Program-made: the position numbers and the translations under genes
From: Methylobacterium brachiatum
GTDB lineage: Bacteria > Pseudomonadota > Alphaproteobacteria > Rhizobiales > Beijerinckiaceae
Length of the DNA stretch: 64,000 nucleotides
NCBI RefSeq assembly: GCF_020523825.1
Contig: NZ_JAJALK010000002.1
Span: 620,001 to 684,000, forward strand
Direction of reading: 5' to 3'
Notes under the pieces: generated by a model
Seen by the model: only the letters and a program-made list of their open reading frames with translations
What the model was told of the DNA's origin: nothing
The model's database searches: none
In this document: positions 25,834-34,953 of the stretch, piece after piece
How positions within the stretch are numbered: position 1 is the first letter of the stretch
Layout: every line of letters starts with the position of its first letter

Positions 25834-27102
25834 TCAGGCCGTCGCCACCGCCGGGCCGGCTGATAACCGCGTCGCGCGGCCTCGCGCAGACGCCTCACGC
25901 ATCACGGTCTCGTAGACGCCCGTCAGCCGGTCGAGATGGACTTCCGGGGTCAGCGGCGCGGTCCAGTAGCGGGCATGCGCGGCCCGGCCCATCCGGGCCG
26001 CGAGGGCGTCGTCCGACAGGCGGCGCAGATGGGCGGCGAGCGCATCCGGATCGCCCGAGCGGAACCAGAACCCGGTCTCGCCGTCGACCACCGCCTCCCG
26101 GCCGGCACAGGCATCGCTGACGACCACCGGCGTGCCGCAGGCCAGAGCCTCGTAAACGGTGAGCGGCTGGCCCTCGTACCAGACGCTCGGGAAGACCAGC
26201 GCCCGCGCCTGCCGCATCAGCGCCTGCACGCCGGCGGGGTCGCGCCAGCCGAGCATCACCGCCTCGGGATAGCGGGTGGCGAGGTCGGCCCGCTCCGAGC
26301 CGTCGCCGACGAACACGGCCCGCACCCCGGCCCGGCGGGCGGCTTCGGCGAAGATCGGCGCGCCCTTCTCGGTGGAGATCCGGCCGACGAACAGGCAGTC
26401 GCCCGGCGGTCCCTCGTGGACCGGCGTCTGCGCCACCGCGATCGGGTTGTCGACCCGGTGGAACATCGTGCCGGCGGGCATCAGCGGCCGGACCACGCTC
26501 TCTTGCAGGTCACTGATCGTGACGATGTGGGCGAACAGCTCCGGCAGCCGGGCGACATGCGCGAGCCCGGCATGGCGGATCATCCGGGCGACCTTGCGCG
26601 GGTAGCTGCGCGCATCGCACTTCGCCAGGATGCAGGAGGCCGACATCGGCGTGCGGTGGCAGATCGTCTGCTCGGGATAGGCGTAGAACCCGCCGGTCGG
26701 GCAGACCAGGAAGAACTCGTGCATCGTGTAGAGGCACGGCAGGCCGGAAGCCCGCAGGGCCGGGCCGATGGCGGGCGACAGCGCCTTGGCGAAGGCGTGG
26801 ACATGGACCAGCGTGTCCCGCGGATCGCAGGCGGCGAGCTCGGCCGCCAGGGCACGGGCCGCCGGGCCGTTCCAGATCGCCTGGGCCGCGAAGGCGAGCT
26901 TGCTGCGCGCCGTCGTGACGTCGTCCTGATCCAGGCACACCACCCGGATGCCGGCGGGTTCCAGCCGCGGATCAACCGGGCCCACGGCCGCGAACAGGGT
27001 GACGCGGTGACCCCGGGCGGCGAGCCCGAGGGCGGATTCGATCGCGACCTTGGCCTGGCCACCGTTGATCGCGGCATGGTCGGCGACGAGGACGATGTGC
27101 AC
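25834..27102 (-). CDS. Group 1 (GT4-type) glycosyltransferase
   Basis: 422 residues in two Rossmann-like halves (GT-B fold). The N-terminal half begins MHIVLVADHAAINGGQAKVAIE; the C-terminal half has FVGRISTEKGAPIFAEAARRAG, then EGQPLTVYEALACGTPVVVSDACAGREAV, the nucleotide-sugar-binding E-x7-E region of GT4 enzymes. Probably transfers a sugar in surface polysaccharide or glycoconjugate synthesis. A cluster of six cysteines (around PTGGFYAYPEQTICHRTPMSASCILAKCDARSY) is unusual. It is divergent from a clear paralogue at 27215; the two share domain order, length and several motifs. Confidence 0.9.
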   Translation of the reverse strand: MHIVLVADHAAINGGQAKVAIESALGLAARGHRVTLFAAVGPVDPRLEPAGIRVVCLDQDDVTTARSKLAFAAQAIWNGPAARALAAELAACDPRDTLVHVHAFAKALSPAIGPALRASGLPCLYTMHEFFLVCPTGGFYAYPEQTICHRTPMSASCILAKCDARSYPRKVARMIRHAGLAHVARLPELFAHIVTISDLQESVVRPLMPAGTMFHRVDNPIAVAQTPVHEGPPGDCLFVGRISTEKGAPIFAEAARRAGVRAVFVGDGSERADLATRYPEAVMLGWRDPAGVQALMRQARALVFPSVWYEGQPLTVYEALACGTPVVVSDACAGREAVVDGETGFWFRSGDPDALAAHLRRLSDDALAARMGRAAHARYWTAPLTPEVHLDRLTGVYETVMREASARGRATRLSAGPAVATA

Positions 27103-27214
27103 GTCAGGAAGTCCGCCGCTCTATTTTCGGGGTGGAAATCTGTAACGGCCGGCGGTTGATCCTCCGTAAACCGGCCTGGACTTATGATCGCGGCGGGTCC
27201 TGCCGAGACAAGTC

Positions 27215-28489
27215 ATGCATGTCGTGATCCTGGCCGAGTTCGCGACCGCCAGCGGCGGGGCGGAAAAGGTCGCCCTGGAATCCGCCCGCGGGCTCGCCGA
27301 GGCCGGCCTGGCGGTCACCTACATCCAGGCGATCCCGGGCCCGGTCGATCCCCTGCTGGACCACGGGAACATCCGGCGGATCGAACTCGGCCTGCCCGAC
27401 ATCTGGACCCTGGGCGGCCTCAGAGCGGCGGCCACCGGGATCTGGCACGCCGCGGCGGCCCGCGCCCTCGAGGTGGCGCTCCGGGAGCTTCCGGCACCGC
27501 CGGATTGCCTCCATCTGCACCAATGGACCCGCACCCTGTCGCCGGCGATCTTCCCGGTCCTGACCCGCCTCGATGTGCCGGTGGTCGTCACCCTGCACGA
27601 CTACGCCCTGGCCTGCCCGAACGGGGTCTATTACCGGTTCGACCGGGCCGAGCCCTGCGGGCTCACGCCGCTCTCGCCGGCCTGTCTCGCCGCGCCCTGC
27701 GATCCCCGCAGCCGGGTTCACAAGCTCGTGCGCGTCGCCCGCGCGGGCGCGCTCCGGCAGGCCCTGCACCGGCGCCCGCTCCATGTCGTCCATGTCTGCG
27801 ACGCCAGCCGCCGGCGGCTTGGCGACCTGCTCGGCGGCTACGCGCTCACCCATCACCGCGTCGACAACCCGGTCCGGATCGCCGCCGGGCCGCCGGCCGA
27901 TCCCGCCCGGGGCGACGCCATCGCGTATGTCGGGCGCCTGACCCGGGAGAAGGGCGCCGACCTCGTGGCGGACGCGGCCCGGTCCGCCGGGCTCACCGCC
28001 CTGTTCGTCGGCGCCGGTCCCCTGGAAGCGGAACTGCGCGCTCGGCCCGGTGTCGAGGTGATCGGCTGGCAGGCGCCGGACGCCGTCTGGGCGCTGCTGC
28101 GCAGCCGCGCCCGGGCGCTCGCCGCCCCGTCGCGCTGGTACGAGACCGGGCCGCTCACGGTCTACGAGGCCCTGGCGGCCGGCCTTCCCGTGGTCGCCTC
28201 CGACCGGTCCGGCGCGGCCGAGAAGGTGCGGGACGGGCGCACCGGCTTCGTGGTCCCCCCCGAGATCGGGGCGTTGGCGGCGGCGTTCTCGGCCCTGCGG
28301 GACGATGCCTGCGCGGCGACCCTCGGGGCGAATGCCCGGGCGCAGATCCAGGCTGCGCCGATGACGCTCGCCACCCATGCCGCCGCGCTCCGGTCGCTCT
28401 ATGCCGGGCTCGTGCAGCGTGGGACTGGTGCGATGCACCATGCCGGCGCCGCGGCCCGGCCGGACCGGACGAGCGCTGAATCGGCCTGA
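27215..28489 (+). CDS. Group 1 (GT4-type) glycosyltransferase, paralogue
   Basis: 424 residues, GT-B fold. It opens MHVVILAEFATASGGAEKVALE and has YVGRLTREKGADLVADAARSAG and ETGPLTVYEALAAGLPVVASDRSGAAEKV, aligning with the gene at 25834 along its length. The Cys-containing middle part (CPNGVYYRFDRAEPCGLTPLSPACLAAPCDP) also matches the neighbour in position, so the two probably arose by an inverted duplication. The last 30 residues are a divergent tail. The acceptor is unknown; both proteins lack signal peptides and membrane segments. Confidence 0.9.
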   Translation: MHVVILAEFATASGGAEKVALESARGLAEAGLAVTYIQAIPGPVDPLLDHGNIRRIELGLPDIWTLGGLRAAATGIWHAAAARALEVALRELPAPPDCLHLHQWTRTLSPAIFPVLTRLDVPVVVTLHDYALACPNGVYYRFDRAEPCGLTPLSPACLAAPCDPRSRVHKLVRVARAGALRQALHRRPLHVVHVCDASRRRLGDLLGGYALTHHRVDNPVRIAAGPPADPARGDAIAYVGRLTREKGADLVADAARSAGLTALFVGAGPLEAELRARPGVEVIGWQAPDAVWALLRSRARALAAPSRWYETGPLTVYEALAAGLPVVASDRSGAAEKVRDGRTGFVVPPEIGALAAAFSALRDDACAATLGANARAQIQAAPMTLATHAAALRSLYAGLVQRGTGAMHHAGAAARPDRTSAESA

Positions 28490-28717
28490 TACCGAATCGG
28501 CAAGTCCCAACCCCGGGCGCGTCGGCTATAGACAGCCAGAAAGATTGATATAGAGAGGCGTCTGTGCGGCCGAATCGTACCATGACCCTGTCTGGAACGG
28601 CCAAGGTTTATTGGAAGCGGGCGCGTTGCCGCTATGGCGACGCGAAGACTGTTCGGATACCGGGATCATGCATTTTATCCGGATTCTCGCGCCCGCGCCG
28701 CACCCCCGAACATGCAC

Positions 28718-28747
28718 TTGACTTCTTGTTGCACTGCAACATATACA
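28718..28747 (+). promoter_or_regulatory. Phasin promoter with operator palindrome
   Basis: TTGACT (28718-28723) is a good -35 hexamer, with TATACA at 28742-28747 as -10 (18-base spacer). Exactly inside the spacer lies a perfect 15-bp palindrome, TGTTGCA-C-TGCAACA (28727-28741). A repressor bound here would block RNA polymerase. PHB-responsive repressors of the PhaR/AniA type recognise TGC-rich palindromes at phasin genes, so PhaR is the leading candidate. The surrounding gap 28490-28809 holds no gene. Confidence 0.6.
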
Positions 28748-28809
28748 GACGCGTCACCGCGGACGCAGATCGGCGTCCCATCCCGAGACAGCGTGTGCTG
28801 GAGACTTCG

Positions 28810-29166
28810 ATGCAGACCCCGAACTTCGAGATCCCGACCGAGATGCGTGATTTCGCCGAGAAGAGCGTCGACCAGGCGCGCAACGCCGTCGGCACCATGA
28901 TGGCGAACGCCATCAAGGCGACCGAGCAGGTCCAGGCCTCGGGCCAGACCTTCCAGTCGACCATGACGGCGGCGGTCTCGAAGGGTTTCGAGCACGCGCA
29001 GAACAACGCGAACGCGACCTTCGACTTCGCCCAGAAGCTGGCCCGCACCAAGGACCTGCGCGAGGCGTTCGAGCTGCAGTCCGAGTTCGTCCGCAGCCAG
29101 TTCGCCGCCCTCCAGGCCCAGGCCAAGGATTTCGGCGCCCTCGCGCAGCAGAACGTCGCCCGCTGA
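28810..29166 (+). CDS. Phasin family protein
   Basis: 118 residues, almost wholly amphipathic helix with few glycines. The phasin pattern is clear: FAEKSVDQARNAVGTMM near the start, then NNANATFDFAQKLARTKDLREAFELQSEFVRSQFAALQAQAKDFG. Phasins coat PHB granules and affect their size and number. GGAG stands 7 bases before ATG 28810; the upstream open frame is non-coding because it crosses the promoter. The PHB depolymerase gene lies 9 kb downstream, so PHB metabolism genes recur in the window. Confidence 0.93.
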   Translation: MQTPNFEIPTEMRDFAEKSVDQARNAVGTMMANAIKATEQVQASGQTFQSTMTAAVSKGFEHAQNNANATFDFAQKLARTKDLREAFELQSEFVRSQFAALQAQAKDFGALAQQNVAR

Positions 29167-29174
29167 AGACGCAC

Positions 29175-29195
29175 CGATCCGCCCAGAGCGGATCG
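29175..29195 (+). terminator. Possible terminator hairpin after the phasin gene
   Basis: Perfect 8-bp stem CGATCCGC/GCGGATCG with a 5-base loop, followed only by TTCG. It lies 9 bases after the stop. The absence of a T-run makes it a weak call. Confidence 0.4.
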
Positions 29196-29317
29196 TTCGA
29201 GGCGGTGCCCGGCCCGACGCGGCGGGGCACCGCCGGATAGAAGCCTTCCGAACACGGTCTTCCCTCCGGCCGCCGCTCCGTCAGGGGGCCCGATGCGGAC
29301 GAGGAGGAGATCGCGCC

Positions 29318-29878
29318 ATGAGCAAGCCGCGTCGACCGAAGGGGCCCCGCCCCGATTGGGCTCCGAAGCCGGCTCTCAATACCGACGGGCCCGCGCTCCG
29401 CGCCGTTCCGCCGCCCACCGACACGGCCATCCCGGACGTGGCGGTTGCCAAGGCCACGGAGACCGTCGCCGCCTCCGAGCCGGATGATGCCGCGCCGGAG
29501 GCTCCCGCAGAGGTCTCGGTCCCGGTGGCCGCCCTCGTCCCACCCGTCACGATCCCGCCGGTGACGACTCCGTCCGCCGCGCCCCTCGCGCGGGACGACG
29601 CCGCCGAACACCTCACCGCGACCAGCTTAGCCGCGACCAGCCGGGCCGGGTTCACGCCGAATCACCGCGACGGCACCGGCATCGGCTCGACGATCGCCCG
29701 CTACATGCGCGGGGAGAGCGAGGCCGCTCTGGCGCATCTGCGGGCCCTGTCGCAAGCGGGCTCGCCGACCGAATTGATGCGTCTGCAGATGGGCGAGGTC
29801 CAGCGGGCCGCCGATGCCTCGCTGACCTGCTGGAGCGACGTCATCCGCAAGGCGAGCCGCCTCGTCGCGTTCCGCTGA
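29318..29878 (+). CDS. Phasin-like protein with Pro/Ala-rich N-terminus
   Basis: 186 residues. About 110 N-terminal residues are low-complexity (Pro, Ala, Val, Glu) and likely disordered; the basic start MSKPRRPKGPRPDW could bind DNA or granules. The last 50 residues (LAHLRALSQAGSPTELMRLQMGEVQRAADASLTCWSDVIRKASRL) resemble phasin_2 family helices. It follows the phasin gene by 150 bases on the same strand. The fold of the C-terminus supports a PHB-granule role, but with less certainty than for the first gene. Confidence 0.65.
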   Translation: MSKPRRPKGPRPDWAPKPALNTDGPALRAVPPPTDTAIPDVAVAKATETVAASEPDDAAPEAPAEVSVPVAALVPPVTIPPVTTPSAAPLARDDAAEHLTATSLAATSRAGFTPNHRDGTGIGSTIARYMRGESEAALAHLRALSQAGSPTELMRLQMGEVQRAADASLTCWSDVIRKASRLVAFR

Positions 29879-30004
29879 CGCACGATCGCCACGTTCAGGC
29901 TGTCGCATGCGCGCGACATGCCGGCCGCCTCGTTCCGGGCAACCGTCGATTAACCATACCGCTCCTATGCCCTATCAAGGGGCACGGGAGTTGAATCCGG
30001 ACCG

Positions 30005-31273
30005 ATGCCGAGTCGCGCGCGCCAGATCCGTTCCGCCATCCACCGCCTCTGCCTGGCTCTGACGCTGGCAGGCTCGCCCGTCCTCGCGCAGAACGGCGAC
30101 AAGCCCGCCGCGCCGACGCCCGCGATCGCCATCGGGGCGGATCTCGCCAGCCAGGCCGGCACCACGCGGCTCACCCTGACCCTGTCCCGGGCCGTGGAGG
30201 CCCGCGGCTTCGTGATGGAACGGCCCGACCGGGCGGTGATCGACCTGCCGGAGGTCAATTTCCAGCTCGATTCCGGGGCGGGGCGTCGCCGCGACGGCCT
30301 CGTCCAATCCTTCCGCTACGGCCTGTTCGCCCCCGGCCGCTCGCGGGTCGTGATCGACCTCGCCGCGCCGGCCACGATCGGGCGGATCGAGACCGTGACC
30401 CGGGCCCGGGACGGTGCGGTGCTGCTGACGATCCCGCTCCAGCGCGTCGAGCGCGACGCGTTCCGCAAGGCGGCCGCGGCCAGCGACCCGGCCCCCGCCC
30501 AGGCGCGCAGCGCCGCCCCCGAACCCGCCGACCAGCGCCCGCTGATCATGGTCGATGCCGGGCATGGCGGGACCGATCCCGGGGCGATCGCGGTGGGCGG
30601 GGTGTTCGAGAAGGACATCGTGTTCGGCTACGCGCAGGCCCTGGTCGAGAAGCTGGAAGCGAGCGGCCGCTACCGGGTCCGGATGACCCGCGACCGGGAC
30701 GTGTTCGTGCCGCTGGCCGACCGCGTCCGCCTCGCCCGCGAGGCCAAGGCGGACCTGTTCGTGTCGATCCACGCGGATTCGATCTCGGCCGCGCCCCAGG
30801 TGCGCGGGGCCACCATCTACACCAACGCCGAGAAGGCGACCGACGTGGAATCCGCCCGGCTCGCCGAGCGCGAGAACAAGGCCGACGCCGCCGCCGGCGC
30901 CGATTCCGCCGAGGCCCCTCCGGACATCGCCGACATCCTGCAGGAATTGACCCTGCGGGAGACCCGGGGCTTCTCGTCGGGCTTCGCCCGCACCCTGATG
31001 GGCCAGCTCGCCCCGGTCATGGAGATGAGCGCCAAGCCCCACCGGGAGGCGCGCTTCATGGTGCTGCGCTCCCCCGACGTGCCGAGCGTGCTGGTGGAAC
31101 TCGGCTATCTCTCGAGCAAGCGCGACCTGGAGATGCTGCAATCGCCGGAGTGGCGCGCGGGGGTCACCGGCTCGATGGCGAAGGCGATCGATCTGTTCTT
31201 CGGCAACCGCGCGACCCTGAAGCCGTCCACGAACCCGCGCCGGTCGGCGGCCGTCGCCCCAGTTTTACCATAG
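30005..31273 (+). CDS. N-acetylmuramoyl-L-alanine amidase, AmiC type
   Basis: 422 residues. A signal peptide (LCLALTLAGSPVLAQ) is followed by an AMIN domain (about residues 35-150, TRLTLTLSRAVEARGFV...PDRAVIDLPEVNF) for peptidoglycan targeting, a short Ala/Pro linker, and an amidase_3 domain from about residue 178. Zinc-binding residues are in IMVDAGHGGTDPGAI (His), VFEKDIV (Glu) and LFVSIHADS (His); the catalytic Glu lies in SVLVELGYLSSKRD. It cleaves the amide between muramic acid and the stem peptide in the periplasm, usually during daughter-cell separation. In alphaproteobacteria it is usually followed by the PBP1A gene, as here. Confidence 0.94.
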   Translation: MPSRARQIRSAIHRLCLALTLAGSPVLAQNGDKPAAPTPAIAIGADLASQAGTTRLTLTLSRAVEARGFVMERPDRAVIDLPEVNFQLDSGAGRRRDGLVQSFRYGLFAPGRSRVVIDLAAPATIGRIETVTRARDGAVLLTIPLQRVERDAFRKAAAASDPAPAQARSAAPEPADQRPLIMVDAGHGGTDPGAIAVGGVFEKDIVFGYAQALVEKLEASGRYRVRMTRDRDVFVPLADRVRLAREAKADLFVSIHADSISAAPQVRGATIYTNAEKATDVESARLAERENKADAAAGADSAEAPPDIADILQELTLRETRGFSSGFARTLMGQLAPVMEMSAKPHREARFMVLRSPDVPSVLVELGYLSSKRDLEMLQSPEWRAGVTGSMAKAIDLFFGNRATLKPSTNPRRSAAVAPVLP

Positions 31274-31441
31274 ATAGAGTGTCGATACGGGGTGTCCGAC
31301 GCCCCGTCGCACCGCCGCTGAACCGGCAATCCGAGGGGGCCTCACGGGAGCGTCCGGGAGCCGACCGCGTCGAATACGGACGCCCGTGCCGGATGAGCCG
31401 AACCCGGCATGCGGCCGGGCCAGCGACGAGCGGAACACCGG

Positions 31442-33859
31442 ATGCGTCTGATCCTTCGTTTCTTCGGGATCCTGTTTAGCGCCGGCGCGGTGCTGTTCGT
31501 GGTCGGTGCTGCGGCCGGCGGCTACTTCTACTGGAAGTACAGCCAGGACCTGCCCGACCACGCCGCGCTCGCCAATTACGAGCCGCCGGTGATGACCCGC
31601 ATCCACGCGGCCGACGGCTCTCTGCTGGCCGAATATGCCCGCGAGCGCCGGCTATACCTGCCGATCCAGGCGATGCCGAAGATCGTGGTCGCGGCCTTCC
31701 TGTCGGCCGAGGACAAGAATTTCTACAAGCACGGCGGCATCGACCCCGAGGGGATCGTGCGCGCCTTCCTGACCAACGCCAAGTCGGGCAAGCGGCAGGG
31801 CGCCTCGACCATCACCCAGCAGGTCGCCAAGAACTTCCTGCTCTCCTCCGAGCAGACCTATGACCGCAAGATCCGCGAGGCGCTGCTGGCGCTGCGGATC
31901 GAGGCCGCCTACTCCAAGGACAAGATCCTGGAGCTCTATCTCAACGAGATCTTCCTCGGCACCATCGTCCCGGGCCGCAACCTGCACGGCGTCGCGGCGG
32001 CGGCCCTCGATTATTTCGGCAAATCGGTCCACGAGCTGACCATCAACGAGGCCGCGTATCTCGCCGCGCTGCCGAAGGGTCCCAACAACTACCACCCCTA
32101 TCGCAAGACCCAGGCGGCCCTCGACCGCCGCAACGAGATCATCCGCCTGATGGCGGAGAACAGCTACATCACCAAGGAAGAGGCGGATTCCGCCAAGAAG
32201 ATGCCGCTCGGGGTCAACCCGCGGGTCGCCTTCCCGAACGCCGCCAACGCCAACTACTTCACCGAGGAGGTCCGGCGCGAGATCTCCGAGCGCTACGGCG
32301 AGAAGAAGCTCTACGAGGGCGGTCTCTCGGTGCGCGCCACCCTCGATCCGAAGATGCAGGCCTGGGCCCGCAAGGCGCTGGTCGACGGCCTCGTGCGCTA
32401 CGACCAGGCCCATGGCTGGCGCGGCGCGGTCACCAAGGTCGACCTGACCGGGCGCGACTGGGGCATGGCGGCCGCCGAGGTTCCGGCGCTCGGCGACGTG
32501 GCGCCGTGGCGGCTCGCCGTGGTGCTGGGCAATGGCGGCGGCGGCGTCCAGGTCGGCCTCCAGCCCAAGCGCGAGGCGTCCGGCCAGGTCGGCAAGGACC
32601 GCGAGACCGGCGTGATCCCCCCGGACGGCATGCGCTGGGCCGGCCGGCCGAACCTCCAGCCCGGCGACATGGTCTATGTCGAGGCGATGGATGGCGGCCG
32701 CGGCCAGTACCGCCTGCGCCAGAAGCCCGAGGTCTCCGGTGCCATCGTGGCGATGGACCCGAATACGGGCCGGGTCCACGCGATGGTCGGCGGCTTCTCG
32801 TACGACGAATCCGAGTTCAACCGCGCCACCCAGGCGATGCGCCAGCCCGGCTCGTCGTTCAAGCCGATCGTCTACTCGGCGGCGCTGGACAACGGCTACA
32901 CCCCGTCCTCGATCGTGCAGGACACGCCGATCACCATCGAGGCCGGCCCCGGCCAGGAGGCCTGGACGCCCTCGAACTACGACGGCAAGTCCGGCGGCCC
33001 GCACACCCTGCGGTACGGGATCGAGCATTCGAAGAACCTGATGACGGTCCGGCTTGCCAAGGATGTCGGCATGCCGCTCATCGCCGAATACGCCCGCCGC
33101 TTCGGCGTCTACGACGACATGCTGCCGGTGCTGCCGATGTCGCTGGGGGCCGGCGAGACCACGGTCATGCGCATGGTCACCGCCTACTCGATGCTCGCCA
33201 ATGGCGGGCGCCGCATCCGGCCGACCCTGATCGATCGGATCCAGGACCGCATCGGCGAGACGATCTACCGGCACGACAACCGCAAGTGCATCGGCTGCGA
33301 CGCCGAGAAATGGTCCGGCCAGGACGAGCCGAAGCTGGTGGACGATTCCGAGCAGGTGCTCGACCCGCTCACCGCCTACCAGATGGTCTCGATCATGGAG
33401 GGCGTGGTCCAGCGCGGCACCGCGACCCTGCTGAAGCAGATCGGCAAGCCGCTCGCCGGCAAGACCGGCACCACCAACGACGCCAAGGACGCGTGGTTCG
33501 TGGGCTTCTCGCCGGATCTCGCGGTCGGGATCTATATCGGCTTCGACAAGCCGCGCTCGCTCGGCGACCGCGCCACCGGCGGCGGACTCGCGGCGCCGAT
33601 CGCCCTCGAGTTCCTGAAGGTCGCCCTCAAGGACAAGCCGCCGACCCCGTTCCGGGTGCCGCCCGGGATCAAGCTGATCCGCGTGAACCTCGCCTCCGGC
33701 ACCCGTGCCGGTTCGGGGGAGGGCGCCGGCACGATCCTGGAGGCGTTCAAGCCCGGCACCGCGCCGCCGGATTCCTACGTCGCCCCGGCCCAGAGCGCCG
33801 CCCCCGCGGCGGTCCCGGCGGACCCCGACCGGGCCGCGCAGGCGGGCGGCCTCTACTGA
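31442..33859 (+). CDS. mrcA: Penicillin-binding protein 1A
   Basis: 805 residues, bifunctional peptidoglycan synthase. A single N-terminal membrane anchor (residues 5-28) is followed by the GT51 glycosyltransferase domain with the catalytic glutamate at Glu90 (LSAEDKNFYKHGGID) and RQGASTITQQVAKN. An OB-like linker of about 100 residues separates it from the transpeptidase: active-site SSFK at 471-474, SKN in IEHSKNLMTV, and KTGTTNDAKDAWF at 674. The C-terminal tail is rich in Ala, Pro and Gly. ATG 31442 is chosen because the membrane anchor begins there. A strong terminator follows. Confidence 0.95.
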   Translation: MRLILRFFGILFSAGAVLFVVGAAAGGYFYWKYSQDLPDHAALANYEPPVMTRIHAADGSLLAEYARERRLYLPIQAMPKIVVAAFLSAEDKNFYKHGGIDPEGIVRAFLTNAKSGKRQGASTITQQVAKNFLLSSEQTYDRKIREALLALRIEAAYSKDKILELYLNEIFLGTIVPGRNLHGVAAAALDYFGKSVHELTINEAAYLAALPKGPNNYHPYRKTQAALDRRNEIIRLMAENSYITKEEADSAKKMPLGVNPRVAFPNAANANYFTEEVRREISERYGEKKLYEGGLSVRATLDPKMQAWARKALVDGLVRYDQAHGWRGAVTKVDLTGRDWGMAAAEVPALGDVAPWRLAVVLGNGGGGVQVGLQPKREASGQVGKDRETGVIPPDGMRWAGRPNLQPGDMVYVEAMDGGRGQYRLRQKPEVSGAIVAMDPNTGRVHAMVGGFSYDESEFNRATQAMRQPGSSFKPIVYSAALDNGYTPSSIVQDTPITIEAGPGQEAWTPSNYDGKSGGPHTLRYGIEHSKNLMTVRLAKDVGMPLIAEYARRFGVYDDMLPVLPMSLGAGETTVMRMVTAYSMLANGGRRIRPTLIDRIQDRIGETIYRHDNRKCIGCDAEKWSGQDEPKLVDDSEQVLDPLTAYQMVSIMEGVVQRGTATLLKQIGKPLAGKTGTTNDAKDAWFVGFSPDLAVGIYIGFDKPRSLGDRATGGGLAAPIALEFLKVALKDKPPTPFRVPPGIKLIRVNLASGTRAGSGEGAGTILEAFKPGTAPPDSYVAPAQSAAPAAVPADPDRAAQAGGLY

Positions 33860-33865
33860 GGGATC

Positions 33866-33904
33866 GGCCTCGGTCCTAACCGTCGGGTGGGACCGAGGCC
33901 TTTC
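33866..33904 (+). terminator. Rho-independent-like terminator after mrcA
   Basis: Perfect 11-bp stem GGCCTCGGTCC (33866-33876) with GGACCGAGGCC (33890-33900), a 13-base loop and TTTCG after it, starting 6 bases after the mrcA stop. The T-run is short, but the stem is very stable. Downstream up to 34115 I see no gene. Confidence 0.75.
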
Positions 33905-34115
33905 GCGCCCGATCCTCCGGCGTTGCCCCGTGGGATGCGCTTCACGCCACTGCGACGAAGCGCGGGCGGCCGTGCCCTTCCAGACTACGATCTCCTACCG
34001 CCCTGCCGGATATGGGCCTGGGACAGACATCTCTTGCGGCCGAGAACCATCCGGGCCGCGTTCCGTGGATCCGCGAGCCCGAGCGGGACCCGTCGCGGCC
34101 TGCGCAGGCCAACAG

Positions 34116-34141
34116 AAAAAAGCCGCCCGGTTGGGGGCGGC
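34116..34141 (-). terminator. Rho-independent terminator for purS-purQ
   Basis: On the minus strand a GCCGCCC/GGGCGGC stem (arms 34122-34128 and 34135-34141) is followed by six U residues (A-run 34116-34121 on the plus strand). It lies about 130 bases past the purQ stop in the direction of transcription. Confidence 0.8.
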
Positions 34142-34272
34142 TTGGGAGAGTCATCAGGGAGGCATCAAACAGAGCGGACGAGGTCGTCCAACTCGATATC
34201 CAGAACTCTGGATGCCTCTTTATGCCGCGTGAACCTTAATCGGCGGTTAAAAACCAGTTTCCGTCGGCGAGC

Positions 34273-34953
34273 TTACGCGGCGAGACTGTCGAACAATCCG
34301 CGGCCGTCGGTGCCGCCGATCAGGCCTTCGACGAAGTTCTCGGGGTGCGGCATCATCCCGAGGACGTTGCCGGCCTCCGAGTAGACCCCCGCGATCGCGT
34401 TGAGGGAGCCGTTGCGGTTGGCCTCGACCGTGATCGTCCCGGCGGCGTCGCAGTACCGGAAGGCCACGCGCCCCTCGCCCTCGATCCGCGCCAGCGTCTC
34501 GGGATCGGCGAAGTAATTGCCCTCGCCATGCGCCACGCAGACGTCGATCACCTGCCCCTTCTGGTAGGCGCTGGTGAAGCGCGTGTCGGTGCGCTCGACC
34601 CGGAGGGTCTGCCGGTGGCAGATGAAGCGCCGGTTGACGTTGCGCATCAGCACGCCCGGCAGGAGGCCGGATTCGCACAGGATCTGGAAGCCGTTGCAGA
34701 TGCCGAGCACGAGGCCGCCCCGGGCGGCATGCGCCCGCACCGCATCCATCGCAGCCGCGCGGCCCGCGATGGCGCCGCAGCGCAGGTAGTCGCCGTAGGA
34801 GAAGCCGCCCGGCAGGACGGCGAGGTCGGTTCCGGCCGGCAGGTCGTGGTCCGCGTGCCAGACCATGCTGACCCGCGCGCCCGACCGGCGCAGAGCCCGG
34901 GCGACGTCGCTCTCGCGATTCGACCCCGGAAAGACGACGACCGCAGCGTGCAT
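34273..34953 (-). CDS. purQ: Phosphoribosylformylglycinamidine synthase, glutaminase subunit
   Basis: 226 residues. Class I glutamine amidotransferase that supplies ammonia for FGAM synthesis, the fourth step of de novo purine synthesis. It opens AAVVVFPGSNRESDVARAL; the catalytic cysteine is in LGICNGFQIL, and the His-Glu pair in MMPHPENFVEG. GGFSYGDYLRCGAIA is also diagnostic. It starts with one base overlapping the purS stop, as is usual; the third subunit gene, purL, is not in the window to the left and may be elsewhere. Confidence 0.95.
   Translation of the reverse strand: MHAAVVVFPGSNRESDVARALRRSGARVSMVWHADHDLPAGTDLAVLPGGFSYGDYLRCGAIAGRAAAMDAVRAHAARGGLVLGICNGFQILCESGLLPGVLMRNVNRRFICHRQTLRVERTDTRFTSAYQKGQVIDVCVAHGEGNYFADPETLARIEGEGRVAFRYCDAAGTITVEANRNGSLNAIAGVYSEAGNVLGMMPHPENFVEGLIGGTDGRGLFDSLAA

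Noticed and set aside
33887..34384. 165-codon plus-strand frame between mrcA and purQ
   Set aside because: It overlaps the mrcA terminator, the purQ terminator and the 3' end of purQ on the other strand, with no ribosome site or family resemblance.
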